Part shown: in pieces, positions 32,091 through 43,847 of the stretch
Layout of the letters: each line of letters starts with the position of its first letter
Position numbering within the stretch: the first letter of the stretch is position 1
NCBI RefSeq assembly: GCF_050947875.1
Contig: NC_134572.1
Location: forward strand, 157,811,105-157,875,104
From: Dermacentor variabilis
Lineage: Eukaryota; Arthropoda; Arachnida; Ixodida; Ixodidae
Length of the DNA stretch: 64,000 bases
Direction of reading: 5' to 3'
Notes under the pieces: generated by a model
The model's input: the letters and a program-made list of their open reading frames with translations, nothing else
Databases searched by the model: none
What the model was told of the DNA's origin: nothing
Made by a program: the position numbers and the translations under genes

Positions 32091-32452
32091 GATAAATCGT
32101 AGGCGAGGAGCGACTAGTCCCTCCTCCACGATGTTGAAGACGGTGGGCTCTCAGGACGTTCTAGGTGGCCGAAAGTCCTTGTGATTCGGCGGCCGCTTTG
32201 GCCCAGCAAACGCTCCGGAGTTTGTCTTCCGGCCATCAGCTCCGCAGGGCAGCCTTCCAACGCTCCTGTCGCTCCGCCCCCTCAAAGGCGGAATAGGTTT
32301 GTTTGCGCAATAACCGTCTATATGATAAAAGTCGGCTCGCGGAATCGAGTAGAGATAACAATGGGGTAAGACATCACCCTGATAAATCAAATAATGGATG
32401 AAATGACAAATCAAAGTACTCGTTTGAAGTTCAGGCCAAACAACTTGCTTAG

Positions 32453-35400
32453 CCATCATCATCTTCATCAGCCTGGTTACGCCCACTGCAGGGCAACGGC
32501 CTCTCCGATACTTCTCCAACTACCCCGGTCATGTACTAATTGTGACCATGTTGTCCCTGCAAACTTCTTAATCTCATCCGCCCACCTAACCATTCAGCCG
32601 CCCTCTGCTACGCTTCCCTTCCCTTGGAATCCATTCCGTAAATCTTAATGGCCATCTGTTATCTTCCCTCCTCATTACATGTCCTGCCCATGCCCATTTC
32701 TTTTTCTTGATTTCAACTAAGATATCATTGACTCGCGTTTGTTCCCTCACCCAATCTGCTCTTTTCTTATCCCTTAACGTTACACCTATCATTCTTCTTT
32801 CCATAGCTCGTTGCGTCGTCCTCAAATTAAGCAGAACCCTTTTCGTAAGCTTCTAGGTTTCTGCCCCGTACGCGAGTACTGGTAAGACACAGCTGTTATA
32901 AACTTTTCTCTTGAGGGATAATGGCAACCCGCTGTTCATGATCTGAGAATGCCTGCCAAACACACCCCAGCCCATTCTTATTCTTCTGATTATTTCAGTC
33001 TCATGATCCGGATCCGCAGTCACTACCTGTCCTAAGCAGATGTATTCCCTTACCACTTCCAGGGCCTCACTACCAATCGTAAACTGCTGTTCCCTTCCGA
33101 GACTGTTAAACATTACTTTAGTTTTCTGCAGATTAATTTTTAGACCCACCCTTCGGCTTTGCCTCTCCAGGTCAGTGAGCATGCATTGCACTTGGTCCTC
33201 TGAGTTACTAAGCAAGGCAATATCATCAGCGAATCGCAAGTTACTAAGGTATTCTCCATTAACTCTTATCCCCAATGCTTCCCAATTCAGGTCTCTGAAT
33301 ACCTCCTGTAAACACGCTGTGAATAGCGTTGGAGAGATCGTATCTCCCTGCCTGACGCCTTTCTTATTTGGGATTTTGTTGCTTCCTTTAAGGAGGACTA
33401 CGGTGGGTGTGGAGTCGCTATAGATCTCTTTCAGTATTTTTATATACGGCTCGTCTACACCCTGATTCCGCAATGCCTTCATGACTGCTGAGGTTGCGAC
33501 TGAATCAAACACTTTCTCGTAATCAATGAAAGCTATATATAAAGGTTGGTTATATTCCGCACATTTTCCTATCACCTGATTGATAGTGTGAATATGGTCT
33601 ATTGTTGAGTAGCCTTTACAGAATCCTGCCTGGTCCTTTGCTTGACGGAAGTCTAACTTGTTCCTCATTCTATTTGCAATTACCTTAGTAAATACTTTGT
33701 AGGCAACGGACAGTAAGCTGATCGGTCTATAATTTTTCAAATCTTCGGCGCCCCCTTTCTTATGCATTAGGATTATGTTAGCGTTTTTCCAAGATTCTGG
33801 TACGCTCGAAGTCATGAGGCAGTGCGTATACAGGGTTGCCAGTTTCTCTAGAACAATCTGCCCACCATCCTTCAAAAATCTGCTGTTATCCTCCCCAGCT
33901 GCCTTTCCCATTTGCATAGCTCCCAAGGATTTCTTTACTTATTCCGGCGTTACTTGAGGAATTTCAAATTCCTCTAGTCTATTGTATCTTCCATTATCGT
34001 CGTGGGTACCACTGGTACTGTATAAATGTCTATAGAACTCCTCAGCCACTTGAATGATCTCATCCATATCAGTAATGATATTGCCAGCTTTGTCTCTTAA
34101 CGCATAGATCTGATTCTTGCCTATTTCTAGTTTCTTTTCCACTGCTTTTAGGCTTCCTCCGTTCCTGATAGCATGTTGAATTCTATTCAAATGATACTTC
34201 CTTATGTGAGCTGTCTTACGCTTGTTGATTAGCTTGCAAAGTTCTGCCAGTTGTATTCTAGATGTACGGATAGAGGCTCTCATACATTGGCGTTTCTTGA
34301 TCAGATCTTTCGTCTCCTGCGATAGCTTACTGGTATCCTGTCTAACGGAGTTACCACCGACTTCTATTGCACACTCCTTGATGATGTCCACAAGATTGCC
34401 GTTCATTGCTTCAACACTAAGGTCCTCTTCCTGAGTTAAAGCCGAATACCTGTTCTGTAGCTTGATCTGGAATTCCTCTATTTTCCCTCTTACCGCTAAC
34501 TCATTCATCGGCTTCTTATGTACCAGTTTCTTCCGTTCCCTCCTCAGGTCTAGGCTAATTCGAGTTCTTACCATCCTATGGTCACTGCAGCGCACCTTGC
34601 TGAACACGTCCACATCTTGTATGATGCCAGGGTTAGCTCAGAGTATGAAGTCTATTTCATTTCTAGTCTCGCTGTCCTGGCTCCTCCACATCCACTTTCG
34701 GCCATCCCGCTTGCGGAAGAAGGTATTCATTATCCGCAGATTATTCTGTTCCGCAACCTCTTCTAATAACTCTCCCCGGCTATTCCTAGTGCCTATGCCA
34801 TATTCCCCCACTACCTTGTCTCCAGCCTGCTTCTTGCCTACCTTGGCATTGAAGTCGCCCATCAGTATGGTGTATTTTGTTTTGACTTTACCCATCGCCG
34901 ATTCCACGTCTTCATAGAAGCTTTCGACTTCCTGGTCATCATGACTGGATATAGGGGCGTAGACCTGTACAACCTTCATTTTGTACCTCTTATTAAGTTT
35001 CACAACAAGACCTGCCACCCTCTCGTTAATACTATAGAATTCCTGTATGTTACCAGCTATATTCTTATTAATCAGGAATCCGACTCCTAGTTCTCGTCGC
35101 TCCGCTAAGCCCCGGTAGCACAGGACGTGCCCGCTTTTTAGCGCTGTATATGCTTCATTTGGCCTCTTAATTTCACTGAGCCCTATTATATCCCCTTTAC
35201 TGCCTTCTAATTCTTCTAATAGCACTGCTAGACTCGCTTCACGAGATAACGTTCTAGCATTAAACGTTGCCAGGTTCATGTTCCAATGGCGGCCTGTCCG
35301 GAGCCAGGGATTCTTAGCACCCTCTGCTGCGTCGCAGGTCCGACCGCCGCCGTGGTCTGTTGCTTCGCAGCTGCTGAGGACTGAGGGCCGGGGTTTGATT

Positions 35401-35633
35401 GTTGCGTTCGTATAGGAGGTTGTGGCCAAGTACTCCACCAGGGTGGCGAATCCTAATCTGGTGAGAGAGTGCGTTACCGGTTCTGGTTACCGGGATCAGG
35501 CCACACTCCTGGCCAGTTTATGCAATTATATCAACACACGGATTTCTATTTTGTTTTTTTGTAATCCGGTGGAAAATTGGGCGGCACCGGGATTCAAACC
35601 ACGGACCTCTTGCATATGGGTAATTGTGGCAGC
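32453..35633 (-). mobile_element. Near-full-length RTE-type LINE in copy 1
   Basis: On the minus strand it starts near 35633 with a 5' region containing a tRNA-like B box (GGTTTGAATCCC at about 35590), followed by the endonuclease, a linker, RT and a (GATGAT/GAAGAT)-type tail at 32453-32470. It interrupts the duplicated segment: copy 2 reads straight through at about 51098. RTE/BovB elements have one ORF with AP-endonuclease and RT. Three in-frame stops and a frame change near the end make this copy inactive. Confidence 0.85.
32477..35438 (-). pseudogene. RTE ORF: AP endonuclease and reverse transcriptase, few lesions
   Basis: The endonuclease starts near NLATFNARTLSREASL, then DIIGLSEIKR (catalytic Glu), VVQVYAPISSHDD, YTILMGDFNAKVG (GDFN) and CSDHRMVRTRI (SDH). 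RT: KNYRPISLLSVAYKVFTKVI, YIAFIDYEKVFDSV, GVRQGDTISPTLF, RFADDIALLSN (catalytic FADD). The C-terminus is KKWAWAGHVMRREDNRW. Lesions: TGA after NEIDFIL (about 34635), TAA after VTPE (about 33936), TAG after YGAET (about 32850), and a frame break near RSRGR. The natural stop is at 32477-32479. Confidence 0.85.
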
Positions 35634-35639
35634 GTAGGC

Positions 35640-38600
35640 ATTCCCGCGCGCTGCGAAAGGTAGACTATCCCCTGCCCGGTTGAGGAGTGCTCAGGCGACA
35701 ACTATATTACCGTATTATATTACCGCATTATTACTCATATTAGCGTATTAGCGGAATGTCCACAGCGCGCTGGACCCCATAGGATGGTGATTATGCCTTT
35801 GGAATGAACGCTCAATTGCAGTATATGATAGGCGGGCACGTGAATTCGACACATAGTAAAGTTACGAATCGTTGTTTTTGAGTCTGAGAAGATATATTCA
35901 GTCTGAGCTTGAGCAATTGCTACAGCAATGGAGGCTTCTTCCGCCTCGATTGGCTACTCGGTCGACGGTGGCCCTACAAAGTGAAATAAGGGTGGTTGCG
36001 TGGGCTAGTTGGTAATTCAAGGTAAAAACGACCTGCAGCGCGAACTAAGTGGTCGGTCTTGGACAATCCTTAATAAACCAATTCGTAGCAATAACGACAT
36101 ACAGGGCAAAGGACAAGGACTGCCAGAGGCAATAAACACTTCGCCGATTTCCCAGAATATCTTATTGGGTTGCCACATCACGTGTATATAAACAAGAGGG
36201 GGCATGCGCAGCTAATGAAAGGCGGTTACAATGGTTGTTCTAACAGCAAGTCATTGTACTAAATAGTTGGTCACGGGGAAAAAGCGCATATTAGTATTTC
36301 TGGGTTGGGGAGGCCTACGTAGTCTTGCATGACCTCGGTCGCGTACTGCGCACACTAGGCTTGAATTTAGAGATGAACCTCGACCTGACGTCGCCGCTTC
36401 GTTACGTGGAGCAGTCGTGTGATTAGTTTGCTAGTTACCGCCTGGGCTCACGCGGAAAATTATAGAAGTCTATTTCAATAGAAGCTGAGTATTTTGTGTG
36501 TCAGTGCCCCGTATATAGCCCTGACACCTACCGAAGTCACGTATCTGAACAGATAGTAATAGTAATGTGCGCTTCTTTCACGTGACTATGTACTTACCAG
36601 AATGACTTCCTTATGCAACACCCTTTGTGACCGACTTTTATTTTCTGCGCATGCCCTATCTTGTACAAATACAGATGATGTGGCAACGCAATAAATTGTT
36701 GTTGGAAGCCTGCGCAGTGGTTGCCGTCTCTCGCAGTCCTTGTCCCTTGCTCTGTAGGGCTTTAGTGCTACAAAGTTTATTATTGAGCATTATCCGAGAC
36801 TGCCACTCTGAAGCCCGGAAAGTGAGAGCTTCCAGCAGAATCTACACAAGTGTTTTGGACCTAAAAAGGGTAGCGCTCAAGAAGGGCCATGGCTTTGACT
36901 ACCCTGCGGTCATAATAATGGGTTGGATGAGTATTTCTCGGTAATGATGGTATGTACAGACGGTCGCTAAAGAAGTCGGGAGGTGAAGTAGTGGGGGTGG
37001 TGCGCCCTACGAGGCTGATTTTCAGGCGCTTTAGGAGCTTGCTTCCTGTTTCACACTGCGAAAGACGTATAATAGGTAATGAGGTGTGCTTGGACACAGT
37101 TTACTCGTAGTGGTACTCTAAGGAAGGTGCAGGGCAGTTTTGCATGCAGTGGGGATGAGGTGACCTACCTTGTCTCTCTCGAGTGTTGAGAGGTTCAGAT
37201 AAGAGAGGGAGTAGTTTATCTTACAAAAGCAGAGCGCTTGGAGCAGGCAGCGCCTGTCTGCTTCGCGCATTCCCCTGTAGCGATTATAAATCCTGTTTAA
37301 GAGGGTGGAGGTATTCAGCTCGGACCTTCCTATGGCACCTATAACGATGGAACTGCAAGTGTTATTGGAAATGTGGAAGTCTAGACTTCTTGTGTTGTTT
37401 ACTCTGTGGTGAGCTTATAATCCCGATATGTTGAAATTGCTGGAGGGGAAGGGTCTTTGGGGCGAATGATAAGTTGAGAAGTTAAGATTTCTGAGCGGAA
37501 TAGCTGAGCCCGATGCTCCGCGCATGTTCTTGAACATTCTTGCTGCTTTTTGACGGGTATATTCGACTGCGTTAGTTTTGCCTGTGGGGGTCATGAGAGT
37601 AATTTCATCGACGTACAGGGAGTCCTGCAGTGCCAGTATGGCGGACAATTACTGCGCAAGCGGGATTAGAGTTATATTAAAAATAAATGGAGACAGGACT
37701 GCCACGTACCTCTGCCTCTGCAGAGGTACGTCGAGTGCCTCTGCTGCCGAGGGTGAAATATGGGGGTTACCTATCCGAGGGTTAAAAAGGCTGCAACATG
37801 CGTTAAAACATGCGGTAAAATGGCAAAAGCATATTGATAAGTGCGGTAACCCGTGCCGAGCTGACTGAGTCAGGTCAAGCGCAGTATAACTTTTTATGAA
37901 ATGTGGGAATTCAGGAGTTAGTACCTCTTCTTTGAGTACCTCGTCTCTGTATAACGAGATATAATAACATCGATATAATATCTTTGGTGGAGAGCCCTGC
38001 AATGAGTCCGAACATATTTGGAGTGTAGAGGACATTTTTCTTCATAAATCTATTTTGGCGATTAACGATTATGTGTTCCGGGAGTTTCCCTGCACATGAA
38101 ACGAGGCAGAATGGGTGCAAATTAAATAAGCCGAGCCGTTTGCCTCGCTTTCTAATGATGGTCCCCTTCACACGTTTTCATATCGGAGACCGTGTGCCGT
38201 GTTCCCAGTGCTGGTCAAGATATTCGGTTAGAACCTTAATTAAGCCTGCATCCGGGTTTCCTAGATTTATGCTGGTAACGCGGTCAGGGCCGGGTGCCCA
38301 GTTTGTCCAAAGCTGATGTAACGCTGCATACACCTATGCCTCCGCTATGGGGGTGTCTAATTCTGGGTTGGGAAGGCCTGTGTAGTCTGACACGGACACG
38401 CCCGCGAACTGTAGAATATTGGTTTGAATTTGGATTTGTATTATGTCCTGACTGTGTCCCTTCCTTAGGTGGAGCAATCAGGTATTTAGTTTGCTAGTTT
38501 CTGCCCCGTATTTAGATGGTTCTAACCAGCAACGTAGGCAGGATCAATCTCTTTTAATTGTAGGCTTCCATCGAGCCTATTGCAGATTTGCGCCCACTAT

Positions 38601-38760
38601 TGAGAGGCGAGGCTAGTTTCATGGTCTGTGATGAGGTCCAGCATGGCGTACATGCGGCGTCGCAATGCCCTGTTGTCTTTTGTCTCAGCCAGCGTGTTTC
38701 CACACTTCGATAAGCTTCCCAATGGAGTAGCAAGCGGCTATCGACCAGCCCGTTTTACTG
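35640..38760 (-). pseudogene. Degraded I-group LINE ORF2 (RT and RNase H) in copy 1
   Basis: On the minus strand: a linker (about 38700-38500), the RT start with GPDRVTSINLGNPDAGLIKV, and the RT core 38171-37415, where the catalytic box reads LYVDEITLM (second Asp changed to Glu). The post-RT block PSLPRNTHPTHYYDRRVVKA follows (about 36900), then an RNase H start like CVDSAGSSHFPGF. After the inverted-repeat element RNase H resumes with IFSDSKTTIRNF-like and PEHSSTG-like blocks (35990-35650). Many stops; relatives are LINE G here and the LINE piece in Gypsy M. Confidence 0.7.
36040..36810. mobile_element. Long inverted-repeat element (MITE- or foldback-like)
   Basis: Two imperfect arms of about 165 bp face each other: 36040-36210 and 36646-36810. 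Shared blocks include GGACAAGGACTGC, TGATGTGGCAACCCAATAA (with changes) and CTGCGCATGCCC. The roughly 435 bp between the arms have no coding motif. The element lies in the LINE RNase H segment of copy 1 and is absent from copy 2. No clean target duplication was found, so class and exact ends stay open. Confidence 0.6.
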
Positions 38761-41150
38761 CCCATCGGGGGCTTGTTTAGTCACGAATTTCACATGTTTG
38801 CTGAATGACCCATTCCTCATAGACGGATGTAAGTCATAAATATTCACCTTGTCATAAAACCTGTACTTTAGCTCTCAGTGACAACATGCGACAGCGACCT
38901 GTCGCATCGAATTAGTGGTCGAAGTGTAGTGTGTATGTTGTATATTTTCGTTCGCCCATTTTCCTAAGTCCCTGTTGTTGTCGAATGGCCTATTTAGTGA
39001 TGGCTATCCAAGCATGACGCTGAGCAACTTATAAATGCGCCTGTACATGGAGGAAACATTTCCCTAACAACAACACGGATGAGTATACAGTTGAATACAG
39101 ACTCCTATGCTGAAACATTTTGCAGTGCAAGAAACAGCTTTGTATGTGCCAACAGAATCGTTGTCTTTTTTATTTTGCAGGCTCTAGGTGACGCAAGAAC
39201 GTCCGAAAAGGTTCCCCGAAAGCTCTAGGTGTGCTTTTAGGCATGAACACATTCATGTTCTGGAGGGAATAGAAGCTATACACACCTCCACTTGGAAAAG
39301 AAGTTTTGCAGGTTTGTATCTGCTATTCAGCTTCTATACGTGCCTTACGTTTATATGTTAATGAACACGAAGTAGTAGAAGCTCTTCGTGCAATTTATTG
39401 TGGCAGGTTGTCTGAAAAACATGTGAATTCCCAATCACTTTTTTATGTTTGAGGTCAATTCACGTCTAGAATGACATTTTAGAAAATGTAAAAAAGAAAA
39501 ACTGCCATTTATATGGAGCACGCGATCACAACATTCACCTATATAGGGTCCGTAAAGCTGGCATTGCGCGTAAAATTCTTGGAAGGCCACGTTGTTCCGA
39601 CATATGTGTCTACATCAAAGGAACCCTAACGCGAGATGAGGTCTTTGATTTTTTTCATTACATTAGCTGAGTTACTCTTCGTAATTTAGCTGAGATATAT
39701 AAATATAAGTAGAGACGAGAAATTTTTGACAGGTTTAACATATGTATGCCTGAATATTGCGCTTCAAATGCTTCATTTTGCTCCTACGGCTCTAAGGTGT
39801 TATTTTTAAGAAATGACTTTGAACACTGGGATGAACTTAGGTATCGTACGAGTGTTTGGAAAGCCTGTCGGGCCGTACAAAATACTGCACCCGGTGCAAA
39901 TAATCAGCACATGTTTGCGACTCTGGAGCCTCAATTCTCCTACCTCAATGGCAGAGCTTATATAGGCATCAAGACGAACTTTGTCGCGCTAAATGTTGTT
40001 GCGAACAAGTTACCATATATGAAAAGGTGTCCCATACGCCCAGTTGATCTTTATTTTCTTTGCTGTTTCTTGATAGAAGACAAGGCTAGACATCGAACAA
40101 CATCGAATGGGTTACTCGGAGTGGGACGCACGAGAAGGTTGTCGTGCAATGTCAGACGACGCTGTCAAGCAAATTGAAGTAAAATGCTATCGTTGCTTTT
40201 GCCACCCGACTGCAATCTCTCGCGATATGCTACAGAATGCAATCTTTTGTTTAGGCTTAAAAAAACATTCGAGACTGTGGCAAAGCCAGACTCGGAAATA
40301 GCGTAACTTATTTAGGCTGCGCAAAACGGCATACAATATTGCCTTGTCAAATATGGATCACGGGATTCATCACAGAGGCACTTCAGTTTTAAAACGTCAC
40401 TTTAAAGAGGTTCGGTCGCACAACGGCTGTCTCTTCTTGAAACTTGCCTATTTTAGGAAATATTGATATCGTTTGAACCCATATGAGTAATTACTATCAT
40501 TACATTCACTACTATGTTACTTCTCAAATACTTGAGAAAAATTATTCGGTATTATATGTATTGAAGGTAAGGACGTTGTATTGATGTGTTTTCGAAAATT
40601 GTCCTATACTCAAAGCTTGTGTTGTGGCTCCTGGTTGCCCTGATATGCAGTTCCACAGTGCTGACCATCGCTGGGGTCAGAAAAAAACATTTGTCGTAGT
40701 TGAGCCATTTGGGGACTCCATATTGCTCCTTCCCGGTACTTTTTACGCAACTTCGCTGCCAGTTCCTTGCAGTAGAAGTTTATTTTGACCACGAAGAATT
40801 GTTCACAGCGTCTGGATTAGCCCCATTCTTCTGCTGTCAGTATATTTGTGCAGCCAACTTCTTTCACGTCCCAGTGTACGTCCTCTTGTGGATGTTGTGG
40901 TCCAGACTCAATGACATTGCAGATGCGCTTAGCGCGAAAACCATTACTCCTTACTTCCATGTTGGTACTATGACACATCACACCGTAGTAAAAAACCTGC
41001 GCTTCACAAACTTCCCCAACAAGCTCAACTTAGCATTCTATGAGGCGAAGAAGAGAAAGTCTTTAGAGACCAAAAACGCTGTGCACTGCATTTCACGTGG
41101 ACGAGAAAAAGACGTTTGCTTTTAAGGTTGTGCCAGCAACATCGCTTGCA
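38761..41150. other. Unrecognised part of the duplicated segment (copy 1)
   Basis: This part is collinear with about 53030-55440. Short ORFs exist (for example 40700-41125, +, 141 codons), but the matching frame in copy 2 is broken by stops and no known domain is seen. It may be the 5' end of the degraded LINE, another element or ancestral flank. Confidence 0.45.
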
Positions 41151-42169
41151 CGAACATCACATTTGATACAAGTAGACATCATGTAAGCATTGATGTGCAT
41201 AAAATGTGTCATGTTTTTAGGTTATGTACGGGCTCTGCAGTACATTACCAAATATTCTTGTCCATTTTTTATTCGTTATATGGACAACTCACTTTCGGTG
41301 AGTGGCCTAAACCTGGCAATGAGCTTACTTTATCAAAAATGAAAAGCATGATTGTAGTGATGTGGGTGCAAGGTATAAAACGTGTTTTTTTGTCATTACG
41401 AGCACTGCATGCAAATAATCATCCCTGTTCTCCTATGAGGTTCACTCGCTATTTGAAGCACTGACGTTATTTACCCTGCCTTCATGTTGGGCTAGTCGTA
41501 ACACTGAGTTTCTATTTGATGAAAATAAGGACAGTGTTTTGCTGGTATTAAGATTTATCTTTTTCCATTCGAAATCAATGGCGCTGTTGAATTAAACATT
41601 GCTTTCACAAGATTCCGCTAGCCTTCTTTGGTCTTCTCATTTCAATTTTGTTTTAAATTGCAGCCGACACAAGGCCCAAACTGGGCTTTTAATGTTTCTG
41701 TATGCCAGTTAAAAAGTTGACCAAAAATCCGCCAACGTCAGAGGCGTTCTCACTTACGTTCCTGCCTCGATGGAGGCCACCGGAGACTATAAATACTTTG
41801 CTGTCATTTATCTTCCGCAAGTGACAGCGTCAGTGGAGTTTTGGTACAGCTGTCCGGGGGTGACATCACCAACATGTGTATTTGGTGTTACTCAGCATGC
41901 GATCCCCTAGCGGACGAAGACAGCGCGGTGAGCATTGCGAAAGCACGTTGGTGCCAAGCTGCAACGCTTCTTTTTGACATGCCGTCGTTTCATTATCCAA
42001 CGGAAAATATTTTTAGAACAGGTATGCCGGAAGCTTTGCTTGAATTTGACTCTTCTTGTAATTATTTCCTTTGGGACTATCGCACTACGTTGCACTCACA
42101 GGAACGTTTGTGAAGCCTTTTGCGACTTTCTGCGTGAGACAGAGAATTGCATGCTAGAATTCTTAATGC
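41151..42169. other. Unassigned flank between copy 1 and Gypsy E
   Basis: AT-rich DNA without family motifs. A TATAAATA sequence (about 41788-41795) and a 90-codon ORF (41841-42113, +) were seen, but neither is supported as a gene. The last four bases of the flank (ATAT, 42170-42173) are the Gypsy E target duplication. Confidence 0.4.
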
Positions 42170-42173
42170 ATAT

Positions 42174-42363
42174 TGCCGCCAGGTGTCACGAGCCAGCGCT
42201 GAAAAACAAAGAAGTTGGGACTGGAACACGCGCTCAGCAAGAGACGGGCGCTGAAGTAGAAGAGGTAGAAGCTGAGGACGCCGGCTTAAATTATTGCACG
42301 CCATCTTGTTCAACCGCCTCCCTCGCCGACGCCGGGTACATCGTCTATTGTCTTTTCGTGACA
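42174..42363 (+). repeat. 5' LTR of Gypsy E
   Basis: 190 bp, TGCCGCCAGGTGTCACGAGC to TCTTTTCGTGACA. Internal TGTCACG and terminal CGTGACA form a short inverted repeat. It is identical by eye to 47474-47663. The LTR should carry promoter and polyadenylation signals; a TTAAATTATT stretch at about 42286 is the most TATA-like site. Confidence 0.97.
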
Positions 42364-42369
42364 AAAAAC

Positions 42370-42386
42370 TGGTGGAGGTGCGGGGT
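42370..42386 (+). promoter_or_regulatory. Primer-binding site of Gypsy E
   Basis: TGGTGGAGGTGCGGGGT, six bases after the 5' LTR. It complements a tRNA 3' end ACCCCGCACCTCCACCA and would prime minus-strand synthesis. The isoacceptor was not assigned. Confidence 0.8.
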
Positions 42387-42398
42387 ACGGTTTATCCG

Positions 42399-43847
42399 AT
42401 GCCACAAACCCCTCCTAGTAGCAGGAGTACCAGCCCTATCCTAGTGGACACCCCTGTTCACCGGGCAAGCAGGAGAATCCGAGGATTGCCTCCGGAGCTT
42501 GATCATCTCTCTGCAGCAACATCGACGCCACCACACACCAGTATGGAAGGAACGTCGACGTCCCTACCGACCATTAGGCAAGGTACGGCCACAACGGCAA
42601 CGCAGTATCTGCTGCAGAATCTTCGAGTGCCGAATGTGTTCCACGGAGATATCTTCGAGGATGTAGAAGACTGGTTGGTCCAGTTTGAGCGCGTTGCCGA
42701 GATAAATGAATGGAGCGACGTGGCGAAGTTAAGGAACGTCTACTTCAGCTTGGAGGACGGTGCCCGCACTTGGTACGAGAACCGAGAAGGGCTCATCAAA
42801 TCGTGGCTTGATTTCCGTCGTGCCTTGCTGGATACCTACACCAATGCTGATCGCCGCGAACGAGCCGAACGAGCGCTCCAATCCCGCATTCATCTGCCGA
42901 ACGAGAGCGTGACGTCGTACGTCGAGGATATGACGCGCCTCTTCCGTCGGGTGGACCCAACCATGTCCGAGGAAAAGAAGCTGCGCCATCTAATGCGGGG
43001 AGTTAAGGAACAGCTATTTGCTGGCCTTGTTCGAAGCCCGCCGAAGACCGTGGCTGAATTCTTAACTGAAGCCACCACGATGGAAAAGATGTTACACCAG
43101 CGTTCAACTTTCTATGACAGGCAATTGAACCCAACTTCACCTTCGGACCAGCGCTCAGCTCCGTATGACAGGCACGCGAACGCTGCTTCACTGACGGACG
43201 CGATTGCCTTTGGAAACGTGGACGTTCTCCGAGATCTTATCCGCTCTGTGGTGCGTGATGAGCTTCAACGGCTCACCTGCCCGCCTCAGCCCACGCTAGG
43301 TTCCATTTCTGCCCTTGTGAGGAACGAAGTGCAGCAAGCGATCCAGTGTCCCGTTCTTAACAACAATGCGCCGCCTGTGACAGCACAGTTGCAGAGGCCG
43401 TCGTATGCGGAAGTTTTGAGGCGAGTCCCTGTCCAAGCTCCGACCCATTTCGACCCCTCCACGTCTTACGCCGCGTCATACGTCCCGCCGCTCCCATCTG
43501 TGCAACCAATCCAACGTATGGAGGATCGTCGCCCACCCGAAAGGAAATCTGACGTCTGGCGCACCCCGGACAGAAGGCCTCTGTGCTATCATTGCGGAGA
43601 AGCCGGTCACATATACCGCGAGTGCCCATACCGCCGTCTCGGACTGCAAGGTTTTGCCGCGGATTCACCAAGGCCCAGATATGGTGAAAGGCCTAGGGCG
43701 ATTGAAGAATACTTGACCCAGCAGAGTATGCCACTGTTCCCGCGGCGGCAGTCGCGCTCGCCGTCCCCCAGGCGTTCTTCCCCCGCTCCTAGAAGCCCTC
43801 CAATGGCAGCGCCGGGACGATCGCCAAGCCCTCGCCGGGGAAACTAA
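42399..43847 (+). CDS. gag: Gypsy E Gag polyprotein
   Basis: 482 residues from the ATG at 42399; an earlier in-frame TTG lies in the LTR and is an unlikely start, and the chosen Met matches the start of Gypsy A gag. Structural protein that assembles the particle around element RNA. A disordered N-terminus (about 1-60) is followed by a capsid of the Ty3/Gypsy type (about 80-230: VFHGDIFEDVEDWLVQFERV, YENREGLIKSWLDFRRALL, EEKKLRHLMRGVKEQLFAGL). A nucleocapsid zinc knuckle CYHCGEAGHIYREC has zinc ligands Cys396, Cys399, His404 and Cys409. The tail is Arg/Ser/Pro-rich. The stop at 43845-43847 directly follows a GGGAAAC slip site. Confidence 0.95.
   Translation: MPQTPPSSRSTSPILVDTPVHRASRRIRGLPPELDHLSAATSTPPHTSMEGTSTSLPTIRQGTATTATQYLLQNLRVPNVFHGDIFEDVEDWLVQFERVAEINEWSDVAKLRNVYFSLEDGARTWYENREGLIKSWLDFRRALLDTYTNADRRERAERALQSRIHLPNESVTSYVEDMTRLFRRVDPTMSEEKKLRHLMRGVKEQLFAGLVRSPPKTVAEFLTEATTMEKMLHQRSTFYDRQLNPTSPSDQRSAPYDRHANAASLTDAIAFGNVDVLRDLIRSVVRDELQRLTCPPQPTLGSISALVRNEVQQAIQCPVLNNNAPPVTAQLQRPSYAEVLRRVPVQAPTHFDPSTSYAASYVPPLPSVQPIQRMEDRRPPERKSDVWRTPDRRPLCYHCGEAGHIYRECPYRRLGLQGFAADSPRPRYGERPRAIEEYLTQQSMPLFPRRQSRSPSPRRSSPAPRSPPMAAPGRSPSPRRGN
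43838..43844 (+). promoter_or_regulatory. -1 ribosomal frameshift slip site at the gag/pol junction
   Basis: GGGAAAC lies in the X XXY YYZ register of the gag frame (codons GGA, AAC, then stop TAA). The pol frame is -1 to gag and is open across this site, so slippage here would give Gag-Pol. Downstream, GGGCGA (43864-43869) can pair with TCGCCC (43882-43887) around a 12-base loop. The roughly 17-base gap to that stem is longer than usual. GGGAAAC is from memory a known slip heptamer in retroviruses. Function here is inferred. Confidence 0.75.

Larger units (their letters stand above)
32090..41150. repeat. Duplicated segment, copy 1 (enlarged by insertions)
   Basis: The sequence from about 32090 (GATAAATCGTAG) to about 41150 (GTTGTGCCAGCAA) aligns in the same order and direction with 50752-55440. 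Spot comparison near 40905-41125 suggests close to 90% identity. Copy 1 has extra blocks: an RTE at about 32453-35633 and an inverted-repeat element at about 36040-36810. Copy 2 also lacks the LINE RNase H N-terminus (copy 1 about 36810-37158). The shared core holds a degraded I-group LINE (left half) and unrecognised DNA (right half). Confidence 0.8.

Noticed and set aside
40700..41125. 141-codon ORF in duplicated copy 1 as a conserved protein
   Set aside because: The matching frame in copy 2 is broken by stops, which argues against selection on protein.
42294..42398. Upstream extension of the Gypsy E gag ORF from a TTG
   Set aside because: It lies in the LTR and across the primer site; the ATG at 42399 matches the gag start of the related element A.
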